In this document: piece after piece, positions 49,735 through 58,418 of the stretch
Position numbering within the stretch: the stretch's first letter is position 1
Layout of the letters: every line of letters starts with the position of its first letter
From: CAZWKX01 sp964633975
Lineage (GTDB): Bacteria > Actinomycetota > Acidimicrobiia > Spongiisociales > UBA11373
NCBI GenBank assembly: GCA_964633975.1
Contig: CAZWKX010000005.1
Coordinates: forward strand, 16,054-80,053
Direction: 5' to 3'
Length of the DNA: 64,000 nt
Notes under the pieces: generated by a model
Databases searched by the model: none
What the model saw: the letters and a program-made list of their open reading frames with translations, nothing else
Told to the model about the DNA's origin: nothing
Position numbers and translations under genes: made by a program

Positions 49735-50024
49735 TTGACCGCCCTCCACATGATGAACCCGGCTGCCGCGAACACGCCGATGGCGGCGATGACGTAGCCG
49801 AAGCCACTCCAAACGGCGCCGTCGGGAAGAAACCCGACGATGACCCGCATCGCGGCCACCGCGATGAACAAGGCGGCGAGCACAAAGATCAATGAAGCGG
49901 CGAAACCCAGCCCGGCCAGGCGGCCCAGCCGTTTCGCCGGCTCCACCGTCTGTTCCTTGACGTACCGCTTCGCCAAGTCGACGAACTCGCCGACGAGCTC
50001 GGGGAGCTCCTTGACTCTCGCCAC
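49731..50024 (-). CDS. Phage-holin superfamily III / YqjE-like membrane protein
   Basis: 97 residues with two membrane helices (LGFAASLIFVLAALFIAVAA and FGYVIAAIGVFAAAGFIMW) and a polar N-terminus (ELPELVGEFVDLAKRYVKEQ). This is the layout of YqjE-like proteins that are chromosomal and not phage lysis genes. The GTG start overlaps the LON-domain gene's stop by one base. Confidence 0.65.
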   Translation of the reverse strand: MARVKELPELVGEFVDLAKRYVKEQTVEPAKRLGRLAGLGFAASLIFVLAALFIAVAAMRVIVGFLPDGAVWSGFGYVIAAIGVFAAAGFIMWRAVK

Positions 50025-50605
50025 TACGACCCTTCCGACGCCAGGAGCCGCCGGAGCAGCTCCGTCTCTCGCTCCATAACCTCTAGCCCTTTCTTCAGAC
50101 GCCGCGAGGCGTCTCCTGCCTCAAGAAGCTCTTGAAGCTCGGGCCAACTGATCTGCAAATGAGAGGCTACCTCATGTGATGCAACCACCGGGTCCTTGCT
50201 GAGCCGCCGGTACACGTCGCCACCGAAACCTGCTTCCGCTCTGACGGCCATGTACCGCGACAGTGCTCTCTCGACGGCATCGAGGGCCACCGGGACACCG
50301 GGGCCAACTTCGTCGACTTCGATGACCTCCGCCCGCGTCTCGCCACCCGCCGATGCCCCCGGCGGGACCCGCACCAGATGCTGTCCGTGCAGCCGAATCA
50401 TGGCGTCGCCGCCATCGAGGGCCCTCACTCCCAAGACGCGAGCCAGCGTGCCCACCTCATGGGGTGAAGGGTCCTCCGAGCGCAGAATCACCACCATCGA
50501 GAGTCCCGGCCGGAGGTCACCACGCGACCTACGCAGCGACATTCGGGTGCCGGGCACCAGCACCCGGGCGATCGGCACGATGAGAAGCTCGGCAGCCACG
50601 GTCAT
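50024..50605 (-). CDS. LON N-terminal (substrate-binding) domain protein
   Basis: 193 residues. LLIVPIARVLVPGTRMSLRR, LSMVVILRSEDPSPHEVGTL, ARVLGVRALDGGDAMIRLHG and the helical C-terminus (LRKDP-like LSKDPVVASHEVASHLQISW) match the N-terminal part of Lon without ATPase or protease. Stand-alone LON-domain proteins are common but mostly uncharacterised. Start ATG 50605; head of a small operon with the two membrane proteins that follow. Confidence 0.82.
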   Translation of the reverse strand: MTVAAELLIVPIARVLVPGTRMSLRRSRGDLRPGLSMVVILRSEDPSPHEVGTLARVLGVRALDGGDAMIRLHGQHLVRVPPGASAGGETRAEVIEVDEVGPGVPVALDAVERALSRYMAVRAEAGFGGDVYRRLSKDPVVASHEVASHLQISWPELQELLEAGDASRRLKKGLEVMERETELLRRLLASEGS

Positions 50606-50657
50606 GCCATCGTACGGACTCCGCACGGTGCTGCATGGCAGCCGCTTGCGGCTTCGG

Positions 50658-50663
50658 TATGCT
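50658..50663 (+). promoter_or_regulatory. -10 hexamer TATGCT for the MFS gene
   Basis: TATGCT ends 8 nt before ATG 50672, with no Shine-Dalgarno box between. Confidence 0.4.
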
Positions 50664-50671
50664 CGCCGCGC

Positions 50672-51943
50672 ATGACCTCGCCGCGCCGGGTGCGCAAGAA
50701 CACCGTTCTGATCCTCGCCGGACAGGCGGTGACACTTCTGGGCGACTACGTCGCGCTCCTGGCCCTTCCACTCTTCGTCTACCACGTGTCCGGCTCCTCC
50801 CTCGACCTGGGCCTGACCACCGCGTTCGAGACGCTGCCCACCGTGCTCTTCGGGTTTGCGGTCGGGGTGGTTCTCGACCGCGTCCCTATCAGGCGAGCCC
50901 TCATCATCGCCGATCTCGGCCGAGCCGCCGCCTTCGCCGCCCTGGCCGCCGCCGCCGCCTCAGGAGAGCCGCGCGTCTGGATGGTCTTTGCGGTGGCCTT
51001 CCTGGCCGGAAGCATGGCGGTGGCATTCGACTCCGGGTTCCAGGCATGGATACCCTCCCTGCTGCCGCGGGAGGCACTGGTGGGAGTGAACACGAGCCTC
51101 CAGGTGATCCGCACCAGCGCCTGGACGCTGGGTCCTCTGCTCGCCGGCGTCCTCGCGGCCCGGGCCGGGGGGTTCCAGGCTGCTTTCGGCCTCAACGCGG
51201 CCACCTTCTGCGCCTCGGCCATCTTCGTGGTCGCGCTGCGCGAGGTGTACCCCCGGCCTCGTCTCGAGCATCTGCCGTGGCTTCGATCCTTCCGCGTCGG
51301 CATCGCCTACCTGTGGCGCCAGCCTCACCTGCGAGTCGCCACCGGCGCCGCCATGGCCTTCAATCTCACGTTCGCACCGATGGAAGCCTTGCTGGTGGCG
51401 CTCGCTGAAGATCGCCTCGACATCCCCGGCCGCCTCATCGGCTGGTTCTTCGGAGGCCACGCCTTGCTCGGCGCCCTCGGCCTTGCCGCGGCGCCCGTGC
51501 TGGCCCGCCGGTTCGGACTGGGCAGGGTGTTCGTCATCGGCTTGTTCTTCCTCGGAGCCGGCTTCTTCGCCCTCAGCGTCACCGCTCCCGCCATCGCCCA
51601 GTTGTCTCCGGTCGCATCGACCGTCGCTTCGGTGTTCCCGGCCGGACTCTCGGTCGCCGGAGTCTCCTTCGCCAACGTGGCCTTCACCACGCTGCGCCAG
51701 CAGATCCCGCCACAGCATCTGTTGGGACGGGTCACCGCGGCCTCGCGCACCCTGGCCTGGGCCCTCCTGCCGGTCGGGGCGACCGTCGGCGGAGCGCTCG
51801 GTCAGGCTTTCGGCGTCTCGGCCGTGTACATCGGGGCCTCCACCGTGCTCCTGGTCGTCGCGCTATCCCTCGGCACCAGCAGCCTCTGGCGAGTCCGCAT
51901 CGAGCCGCGGGGCTCCCACTTGGATCAGGCACCATCCGGGTAG
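50672..51943 (+). CDS. Major facilitator superfamily transporter
   Basis: 423 residues with about 12 membrane segments. NTVLILAGQAVTLLGDYVAL and the GVVLDRVPIRRALIIADLGR loop match the drug:H+ antiporter-like group of actinobacterial MFS proteins (DUF894/enterobactin-exporter-like). The second half begins with VATGAAMAFNLTFAPMEALL. Substrate cannot be assigned. Its stop codon lies inside the -10-like TAGCCT of the next gene. Confidence 0.88.
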   Translation: MTSPRRVRKNTVLILAGQAVTLLGDYVALLALPLFVYHVSGSSLDLGLTTAFETLPTVLFGFAVGVVLDRVPIRRALIIADLGRAAAFAALAAAAASGEPRVWMVFAVAFLAGSMAVAFDSGFQAWIPSLLPREALVGVNTSLQVIRTSAWTLGPLLAGVLAARAGGFQAAFGLNAATFCASAIFVVALREVYPRPRLEHLPWLRSFRVGIAYLWRQPHLRVATGAAMAFNLTFAPMEALLVALAEDRLDIPGRLIGWFFGGHALLGALGLAAAPVLARRFGLGRVFVIGLFFLGAGFFALSVTAPAIAQLSPVASTVASVFPAGLSVAGVSFANVAFTTLRQQIPPQHLLGRVTAASRTLAWALLPVGATVGGALGQAFGVSAVYIGASTVLLVVALSLGTSSLWRVRIEPRGSHLDQAPSG

Positions 51944-51946
51944 CCT
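51941..51946 (+). promoter_or_regulatory. -10 hexamer TAGCCT for the EamA gene, containing the MFS stop
   Basis: TAGCCT ends 9 nt before ATG 51956; its first three bases are the stop codon of the MFS gene. Confidence 0.35.
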
Positions 51947-51955
51947 CCACGCCCA

Positions 51956-52861
51956 ATGGCGCGTTTCCACAGAGTCCTGTCCACTGCTCCGGGAACCCGG
52001 CCGCAGGCGTTCGGCCTGGCCGACTGGGGATTGCTGGCCACGGCGGCACTGATTTGGGGCTCGTCGTTCGTGCTCATAGCCGAGGGCGTGGAGGTGTTCG
52101 CCCCTCCCGTCGTGTCCTGGGGACGGCTGGTCCTGGGCGCCCTGGCCCTCTCCCTTGCCCCCGCCAGCCGCCGACCCATCGACCGAGCGGATTGGCCGCG
52201 CGTCATCGTCCTGTCCCTGGTGTGGATGGCAATCCCGCTCCTCCTCTTTCCCATCGCACAGCAGTGGGTGGCCTCCGGCATCGCAGGGATGATCAACGGG
52301 GCCGTGCCCCTCTTCGCCGGACTGGCGGCCGCCGCATTCCTGCGCCGCTGGCCCGGTCCATGGCAAGCGGCGGGCCTGGCAGTCGGCTTCGGGGGCGTCG
52401 TGATGGTGTCGTGGCCGGCCGCCTCCGGTGCTTCGGGAAGCCCGCTGGGCGTCGTGCTCATCCTGCTGGCGGTTCTCTGCTACGGCCTGGCCGTCAATCT
52501 GGCCGTCCCCCTGCAGCAGCGATACGGCGCGCTGCCGACCCTGCTGCGCTCCCAGGTGGTCGCCATCGTCGTCGTCACGCCGTTCTTCGTCGCCGCCCTC
52601 CCGTCGTCCGGCTGGGCCTGGTCGTCTGCGGGAGCCGTCTTCCTGCTGGGCGTGCTGGGCACCGGGGCCGCCTACGTGGCCATGACCGTGCTGCTGGGAC
52701 GCGTCGGCGCCACCCGCGGTTCCATCGCCACCTACTTCATCCCCATCGTGGCCATCGCCCTGGGCGCCCTCCTGCGGGAGGAGCGGTTTCACCCGGTCTC
52801 CCTGGTCGGCATGACGCTCGTCTTGTTGGGGGCCTGGCTCACCAGCCGTCGCGAGCGCTGA
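51956..52861 (+). CDS. EamA family (DMT superfamily) transporter
   Basis: 301 residues with ten membrane helices in two EamA repeats: LADWGLLATAALIWGSSFVL, AGMINGAVPLFAGLAAAAFL and ASGSPLGVVLILLAVLCYGL, LGTGAAYVAMTVLLGRVGAT. The DMT family exports amino acids or metabolites; the substrate is open. Follows the MFS gene by 12 nt. Confidence 0.88.
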   Translation: MARFHRVLSTAPGTRPQAFGLADWGLLATAALIWGSSFVLIAEGVEVFAPPVVSWGRLVLGALALSLAPASRRPIDRADWPRVIVLSLVWMAIPLLLFPIAQQWVASGIAGMINGAVPLFAGLAAAAFLRRWPGPWQAAGLAVGFGGVVMVSWPAASGASGSPLGVVLILLAVLCYGLAVNLAVPLQQRYGALPTLLRSQVVAIVVVTPFFVAALPSSGWAWSSAGAVFLLGVLGTGAAYVAMTVLLGRVGATRGSIATYFIPIVAIALGALLREERFHPVSLVGMTLVLLGAWLTSRRER

Positions 52862-52898
52862 CACCCGCCGACACCGAGCGAGCAGCTTCAGGGCTCCC

Positions 52899-54521
52899 TC
52901 AATCGGACCAGATAGAGGCCAGCGCGGCACGAGCCATAGCCAAGTGGCCCAGCTCGTTGGGGTGCATGGTTCCTGCCGTGTTTCGGCGCGCGTCGGGTCC
53001 CTGCAGCGCCGCCGACTGGGCGGCGGTGCGGTACCAGGTGATGCCCGGCTCCCCGGCCTCGGCCTTCACGTTGAGGCGCGCCGGGTGACGATACCAACCG
53101 TCGGGGAAAGCGAGCCGATCGGGGAACGGGCGGTCGTAGTAGCCCTCGGGGTATCCGTAGTCCGGCCAATTCCCACAGTATCCGTGCCCGGCGGCAAAGG
53201 CCTCGGCGATTCCCCCGACGAAGGTCCAGCCGTGCCGCCGGGCCGCCTCGGCCAGGGTGCTGTTGAGCGGCCCCAGCACCCGGAGCCGTCCCAGCTCCTG
53301 CTCCGCGGCGCTGATCTCGTGAAAGCCGAAGGGCGGTGTCGTGTCTCCCACAATCTCGCTGCACGTGCCCCGGCCTCCGGCGGCACCGGTCGGATCGGGG
53401 TACTCCATGACATAGACCTCGTCGACGTCGAGGGTGCCGATGGCCTCTGCAAGCCGGTCGAGCTCGCCGGGAAGACCGCGCAGGCCGGGCAGTCGCGGCC
53501 CGTCGGTGGTCGTGGTAGCCCGGCACGTGACCGGCGGCCACACCTGAAAGCCGAGAGACGACCCCCGTCCCCAGTCGCCGTCCTCGACCGCCGCCCACAC
53601 GTTGGCGAGGTCGGTCTCATAGCAGAGTGGATCCATCAGCTCGTCGGCATCCACGAGGCCTCTGATCAGATGTGAGAAGCCGATGTCGTTGCCCCCGATG
53701 GACAGAAGCAGCACGTCGATCTCACGCTCGCCGACGAGGGCGGCAATCTGGTCCATCTGAGCCACGGGGAGATCGGGACTCTGCCCGTCGAGCAGGCCCC
53801 GGGCCACCGTGGCACCGCTTGCCGCCACCGAGACGAACGTCACCGACGAGCCGGGGTCGGCCTTCTCCAAGGCGAGTGCGGTCAGCGCCGGCCAGGCCAC
53901 GGTGGAACGATGGGCGGCGGCATGGGCGCCGGCCACCGCCGGGTCCGCCAGACCGTCGGCCCACTCCGCCGCCTCCCCGTTGGGCAGCCGATACCGCTCG
54001 GGGTTGCCCTCGCCGGAGGCATACGAGTCGCCGATGGCCACCACCAACAGGTCCTCGACGACGATCCCCCTCCTTGCCCGCCCCGTGACGACACCGTCTG
54101 GCAGCTCCGCCGCCACGGTGAGAGTCACCGTGTATTCACCCTCGGGCAGATCCACTCGCGCCAGCGGCCCGAAGCTCTCCACTTGAGCGACCGGCTCACC
54201 GCCGGCCTCGATGTCCCAGCGGTGCCGCATCGATATCGGCACATTCACTCCCCCAAGCGTCACCCTCGAGGCCGATGCGTCGAGCACCACGGTGAACGTG
54301 GCCTCGGGGCAGGTGCCATCACAGCCACCGGGCCTCCGGCCTGACACGTATTCGGCGGTGTTGGGCAGATCGATGATCCCGTCGCCGTCACCGTCGATGC
54401 CGAAGCGGTCGGGCATCGACATCTCGAACGCGGGGAACACCATGGGCGCCTCATCGACCTCGGCGGCACCGGCGACGGAGAACGCCACGGCCAGGACGAG
54501 GAACCTCAGAAGAGCAGCCAT
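52899..54521 (-). CDS. Secreted SGNH/GDSL-type hydrolase
   Basis: 540 residues. Signal peptide MAALLRFLVLAVAFSVAGAA, a calcium-loop-like DGDGDGIIDLPNTAEYVS near residue 40, an immunoglobulin/PKD-like beta domain (70-150), then an SGNH hydrolase: GDSYASGEG with the nucleophilic Ser near residue 164, SIGGNDIGFSHL near 275 and the C-terminal MHPNELGHLAMA with catalytic Asp replaced by Asn-x-x-x-His layout. Probably an extracellular esterase or lipase. ATG 54521 lies 7 nt after CATACT; the upstream ATG 54542 would add seven residues. Confidence 0.88.
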   Translation of the reverse strand: MAALLRFLVLAVAFSVAGAAEVDEAPMVFPAFEMSMPDRFGIDGDGDGIIDLPNTAEYVSGRRPGGCDGTCPEATFTVVLDASASRVTLGGVNVPISMRHRWDIEAGGEPVAQVESFGPLARVDLPEGEYTVTLTVAAELPDGVVTGRARRGIVVEDLLVVAIGDSYASGEGNPERYRLPNGEAAEWADGLADPAVAGAHAAAHRSTVAWPALTALALEKADPGSSVTFVSVAASGATVARGLLDGQSPDLPVAQMDQIAALVGEREIDVLLLSIGGNDIGFSHLIRGLVDADELMDPLCYETDLANVWAAVEDGDWGRGSSLGFQVWPPVTCRATTTTDGPRLPGLRGLPGELDRLAEAIGTLDVDEVYVMEYPDPTGAAGGRGTCSEIVGDTTPPFGFHEISAAEQELGRLRVLGPLNSTLAEAARRHGWTFVGGIAEAFAAGHGYCGNWPDYGYPEGYYDRPFPDRLAFPDGWYRHPARLNVKAEAGEPGITWYRTAAQSAALQGPDARRNTAGTMHPNELGHLAMARAALASIWSD

Positions 54522-54528
54522 TCCCCCA

Positions 54529-54534
54529 AGTATG
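54529..54534 (-). promoter_or_regulatory. -10 hexamer CATACT for the SGNH gene
   Basis: Minus-strand CATACT ends 7 nt before ATG 54521 and favours this start over ATG 54542. Confidence 0.35.
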
Positions 54535-54709
54535 CCCCACATGCGGCGTCATCCACGCTTCACCGCACCGCCTTGGACCGGCGTTCCTCGCCGGGTCTTC
54601 TGCATCTTCGGCAGCGGCTCGTCGTCTTCTACCTCCGGCCGGGCGGAAAGGCACGGGGAAGGCGTGGAAGAGGCGACGCACGGCGGATGGCGGCCGTAGT
54701 GCGGCCCCG

Positions 54710-55238
54710 ATGCGAGCGCTGGTGAAGCGCGCTCGGGCGCCGAGCCTGGAAATGGCCAAGTGGTCCCGACCCATCCCCGCTCCTGGTGAGTGTCTCGTCA
54801 AGGTCAGGGCTGCGTCCCTCTGCGGGACCGATCTCCACATCCACAACTGGGACCCATGGGCCGCGGAGCACGTGAAGCCACCCTGGTCGTAGGCCACGAG
54901 ATGTGTGGTGAGGTGGTCGACCAGCGCTTGTGGGCCAACGCGGCCCGATTCAAGGAGGCCATGGCGGGAGCCGGATTCGACTTGGGCGGCAGCCAGACCC
55001 CGATAACCCCGGTGATCCTGGGTGAGGCCTCCTTGGCGCAGGAGTTCTCCCGCCGCCTCTTCGACGGTGAGGCGGTCTTCGCCCAGGCGATCGGCTACCC
55101 GACCGTGCCTACCCGACCGTGCCTAAAGGAAAGGCGCGGACCCGGGTGATGCTGTCCGCGGGCCACAGCAACGCGGACTTCGGCCGAGGCTTCGAGGCAT
55201 TCACCAAAGTCGGCGTCGAGCTGGGCGTGGCCCGCTGA
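54710..55238 (+). pseudogene. Fused tdh-kbl remnant (threonine catabolism operon)
   Basis: The first 55 codons are the N-terminus of L-threonine 3-dehydrogenase (GECLVKVRAASLCGTDLHIH, then NWDPWAAEHVKPP). One base is missing at about 54883, and the next frame continues LVVGHEMCGEVVD. At about 54922 the sequence changes abruptly to the C-terminus of 2-amino-3-ketobutyrate CoA ligase (RLWANAARFKEAMAGAGFDL, GGSQTPITPVILGEASLAQE). At 55096-55123 a 14-bp tandem duplication shifts the frame again, after which GKARTRVMLSAGHSNADFGR runs to TGA 55236. About 1.7 kb of a normal tdh-kbl pair is gone. The gene cannot make either enzyme. Confidence 0.88.
55096..55123 (+). repeat. 14-bp tandem duplication inside the kbl remnant
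   Basis: TACCCGACCGTGCC is present twice head to tail; homologues need one copy to keep GYPTVPKGKAR in frame. Confidence 0.85.
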
Positions 55239-55264
55239 AGCCGGCCCCGGCGAACTCGGGACCG

Positions 55265-57706
55265 CTACTCCATCACCCGCAGCGTTCCGGGAACGTCCAT
55301 GCGCCGCATCTTGCGCAAGGTGAAGATCGGAGCCAGCGCCACCGCCGCCACACCGAACAGGAACACAAGAGCGAGGCTCTGCGGGCTGATTGCGACGATG
55401 AGGCCGAAATCCGGTGCCGTTTCCGTCGCCACACCGGTGACGAACCAGTGCACGATGCCGTAGCCGGCCACCAGCCCCAGCGCCGTGGCCATGAGCCCGA
55501 GCATCGCTCCCTCCACCATGGCCATCCGCAACGCGGTCCGCACTCGCACTCCGAAGGCGAACATCGTGGCGTGATCCCGCGCCCGCTCGTCGAGATTGAG
55601 GCTCGCCGAGTTGAAAGCGATCACCAGCGCCAGCAGGAACACGACGAACTCGATGGCCCGAAACACCCCGACGAAGTCGCTGAAGATGCCGCGCAGAGTG
55701 TCCGCCGCCACCAGAGCCGGCTGCACGGAAGACACCGCCTCGACCCCGAAGAGCTCCCTCTTGACATCATCGATCGTTCTTCCCTCGGCGGGGGTCACGC
55801 TCACCTGGTTGACCATGCCGGCCAGGCCCATCATCTCGGCCTGGGAATCGTCCATGTAGAGGGCAAAACGATATGGATGCCTGTGAATCCCGAGCACCTC
55901 GACCTCGGTCTGCGCCAACGAGAAGGACAGCACCCCGGTGCGCACCGGGTGGCCCAGGGTCACGGTGTCACCGACGCCCACGCTGAGATCTGCGGCCGCC
56001 TTCCGGGAGATGAGCACACCGGCACGATCCCCGGCCGCGGAGCCTTCAACCACCGTCGGGAGCCACCGGGTCGTCCCGAAGTCGGTGATGCCGATGAGCA
56101 CGTCGAACCCGGTGTCGCCGGCGGAGAGCCGGCCGGGCAGCTGCAGCGACGTCTCCGCGATTCCCACCACAGATGAGTCGACGACAGAGGCGACCTCGGC
56201 CGCCGTCTCCGGGTAGACCCAGTTCAATTCCACCAGCATCCGATCTTCGATGCCGGCGGTGATCTCCTCGTCGCCGATGTCCAGCGTCTTCATGAACGAA
56301 TCGATCATGCCGAGCAGGCCCGCCGCCACTGCTATGGCCGCGGCGATTCCGAACGCGGTCAGCACGGTGCGGCGTGTGGCCCGAAAGAGGTTGCGGAAGG
56401 GAAGCCGGCGGAAGGTGTTGCCCAGATCCGGCCGCCGACGCCGCCACGGCACCCGCACCTTTCTGGCGAGATGCGCCGTCTTGATCGCCTCGATGGGACG
56501 CACCCGGACCGCCCGCCATACCGGCACGACCGTGGCCAGGAAGGGCACGAGCACGCCTATCGCGGCGGCGCCGGCAAACAACCCCGGCTTGAAGTCGGTT
56601 TGCCATATGGGCAGCGGCAGCAACCTCTCCAGTAGCGGCTTCATTCCCACCGACAGCGCCACACCCACCCCTATGCCAAAGACCACGCCGAGGACGGCGA
56701 TCTGGAGCCCGACCAGGAGCGGCCGCACCGCGATCCTCCGCGGCGGCACCCCCAGGGCCATTGCGATGCCGATCTCCCGCCGCTGCGCCTCGACGAGCCG
56801 GGTGGTGAGATTGAAGGCGGCGGCGATGGCCCCAAAAAAGACGAGAACGGCGAAGAGGTTGTAGAGCTGTTGGTCGTTGTCGATGTCGGCGTATATCGAC
56901 GAGTACACGAGATGATCGTCCCTCGGGATGACATCCACCCCGACATCCGGCAACCAGACGGAGAAAGCCTCTTCGATGACGGCCGCAGCAGGCTCAGCCG
57001 CCTCTCCATCCGGCACCCTGACCACGAGGTCGTTCACCAGAGCCGGAAAGCCGGCCAGCTCTTGGGTCGTTTCGAGCGAGGCGAAAACGGCGACGAAGTT
57101 GGCGTGCAAGAAGTAGCCGGCGCCGTCATCGGGTGTGACGATGAAGTACTCCGGTGAGGAGACCTGGCCAACGTACTCAAGGGTGCGGTTGCCGCTGATC
57201 CCGATCGTCCCCGCCTTCGGAAGCTCGTAGTACTCGGCGAAGTTGCGCTCGATCACGGCGACCGCTCGCCCGGCGTCACCGGCCGCGAGGCCCCGCCCGG
57301 CTGTGGGCCTGAGACGATCGATGCTGGGACCGCCCTGCGCCACGGGCACGCCGATGAGAAGGCCGGGAACGAGGATCGACTGCGTGTCGGTGCTCGCATC
57401 GACCTGGATGTCGATTCGCAGTCGCTCCTCGCCACCGGCGATCACACCCGTGGGCAACTGGCCGAGCACGTCGAGCAGGGTGCCCTGCTCGACGAAAGAG
57501 CCGGCTGTGAGCCTGACCTCGACGTCGTGGAAGCCGACGACTTCGAATGAGGCATCGGCAGACGCCTTCCGCCACCGAGCCACACTGCCCAACCCGGCAT
57601 AGGTGCCGCTACCAAGGGCGATCACGAGAGCGATGGCGGCAACCTGGATCCAGCGCGAGCGGATATCCCGCCACGACCAGCGCAACCACAGCCCGAGGTT
57701 TCTCAC
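55265..57706 (-). CDS. ABC transporter permease (FtsX/MacB-type, two FtsX domains)
   Basis: 813 residues. A first membrane helix (IQVAAIALVIALGSGTYAGL) precedes a large outer domain (residues 40-280), then three helices with FNLTTRLVEAQRREIGIAMA, a second single helix near residue 480 (TAFGIAAAIAVAAGLLGMID), another outer domain, and three final helices (FVVFLLALVIAFNSASLNLD). This 1+3+1+3 plan is usual for lipoprotein or peptide exporters of this class. GTG 57706 has GAGG 8 nt upstream and follows the ATPase gene by 10 nt. Confidence 0.9.
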   Translation of the reverse strand: MRNLGLWLRWSWRDIRSRWIQVAAIALVIALGSGTYAGLGSVARWRKASADASFEVVGFHDVEVRLTAGSFVEQGTLLDVLGQLPTGVIAGGEERLRIDIQVDASTDTQSILVPGLLIGVPVAQGGPSIDRLRPTAGRGLAAGDAGRAVAVIERNFAEYYELPKAGTIGISGNRTLEYVGQVSSPEYFIVTPDDGAGYFLHANFVAVFASLETTQELAGFPALVNDLVVRVPDGEAAEPAAAVIEEAFSVWLPDVGVDVIPRDDHLVYSSIYADIDNDQQLYNLFAVLVFFGAIAAAFNLTTRLVEAQRREIGIAMALGVPPRRIAVRPLLVGLQIAVLGVVFGIGVGVALSVGMKPLLERLLPLPIWQTDFKPGLFAGAAAIGVLVPFLATVVPVWRAVRVRPIEAIKTAHLARKVRVPWRRRRPDLGNTFRRLPFRNLFRATRRTVLTAFGIAAAIAVAAGLLGMIDSFMKTLDIGDEEITAGIEDRMLVELNWVYPETAAEVASVVDSSVVGIAETSLQLPGRLSAGDTGFDVLIGITDFGTTRWLPTVVEGSAAGDRAGVLISRKAAADLSVGVGDTVTLGHPVRTGVLSFSLAQTEVEVLGIHRHPYRFALYMDDSQAEMMGLAGMVNQVSVTPAEGRTIDDVKRELFGVEAVSSVQPALVAADTLRGIFSDFVGVFRAIEFVVFLLALVIAFNSASLNLDERARDHATMFAFGVRVRTALRMAMVEGAMLGLMATALGLVAGYGIVHWFVTGVATETAPDFGLIVAISPQSLALVFLFGVAAVALAPIFTLRKMRRMDVPGTLRVME

Positions 57707-57716
57707 AAGCGCCGCC

Positions 57717-58418
57717 TCACCAGTGAAGCTCGCAGAGCTCGGCCCGGCCGTTGGCCGGCGGCCCGTCGCGGTTGATGCGCCCACCGCTCAGCTCGACCAC
57801 CCGATCGGCGATACGAGAGATCTCACGATTGTGGGTGACCACCAGCACGGCCTTACCCTCGGCGGCCTGCTCCTGCAGCAGCTCGAGGATCTGCACCCCG
57901 GTCTGGAAATCCAACTCCCCCGTAGGCTCGTCGGCGAGCATGACCGGGTTGCCCGTGGCAAGGGCCCTGGCGATGGCCACACGTTGCTGCTCACCGCCCG
58001 ACAGCTCGTGGGGGAAGCTGTCGTCTCGCCCGGCCAGCCCGACGCTGGCCAAGATCTCATCGACCCCGGGGCCCTCGCCGCGTCCCGAAGCGTCACGCCC
58101 GAACCGCACGTTCTCGGCGGCGGTGAGGCCGGGGAAGATGTTGAAGCTCTGGAAAATGAAGCTCACCGTGTTCCGGCGGAACTCGAAGAGCCTCTTGCGG
58201 GACGCCCGTGAGATGTCGGTGCCGCCCACGACGATGGTGCCGTCCGTGGGACTGTCCAGAGCACCAATGAGGTTGAGCAGCGTCGTCTTGCCGCTACCCG
58301 ACGGGCCCAGCACGACGACGAACTCCCCGGAGGCAACCTTCAAGTCCACGTCCTCCAACGCCCTGACCTCGGCCGCGCCTTCACCGAACACTTTCGAGAC
58401 GCCTGCAAGCTCGATCAC
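57717..58418 (-). CDS. ABC transporter ATP-binding protein (LolD/MacB-like)
   Basis: 233 residues. Walker A VVLGPSGSGKTTLLNLIGAL, signature ELSGGEQQRVAIARALATG, Walker B MLADEPTGELDFQTG and the His switch VLVVTHNREISRIAD. It energises the permease downstream. ATG 58418 overlaps the end of the regulator gene by 4 nt. Confidence 0.94.
   Translation of the reverse strand: MIELAGVSKVFGEGAAEVRALEDVDLKVASGEFVVVLGPSGSGKTTLLNLIGALDSPTDGTIVVGGTDISRASRKRLFEFRRNTVSFIFQSFNIFPGLTAAENVRFGRDASGRGEGPGVDEILASVGLAGRDDSFPHELSGGEQQRVAIARALATGNPVMLADEPTGELDFQTGVQILELLQEQAAEGKAVLVVTHNREISRIADRVVELSGGRINRDGPPANGRAELCELHW

Noticed and set aside
49731..50024. Holin-like gene as a sign of prophage
   Set aside because: YqjE-like proteins are chromosomal, and no other phage gene, integrase or attachment site is nearby; XerD at 25 kb is the housekeeping recombinase.
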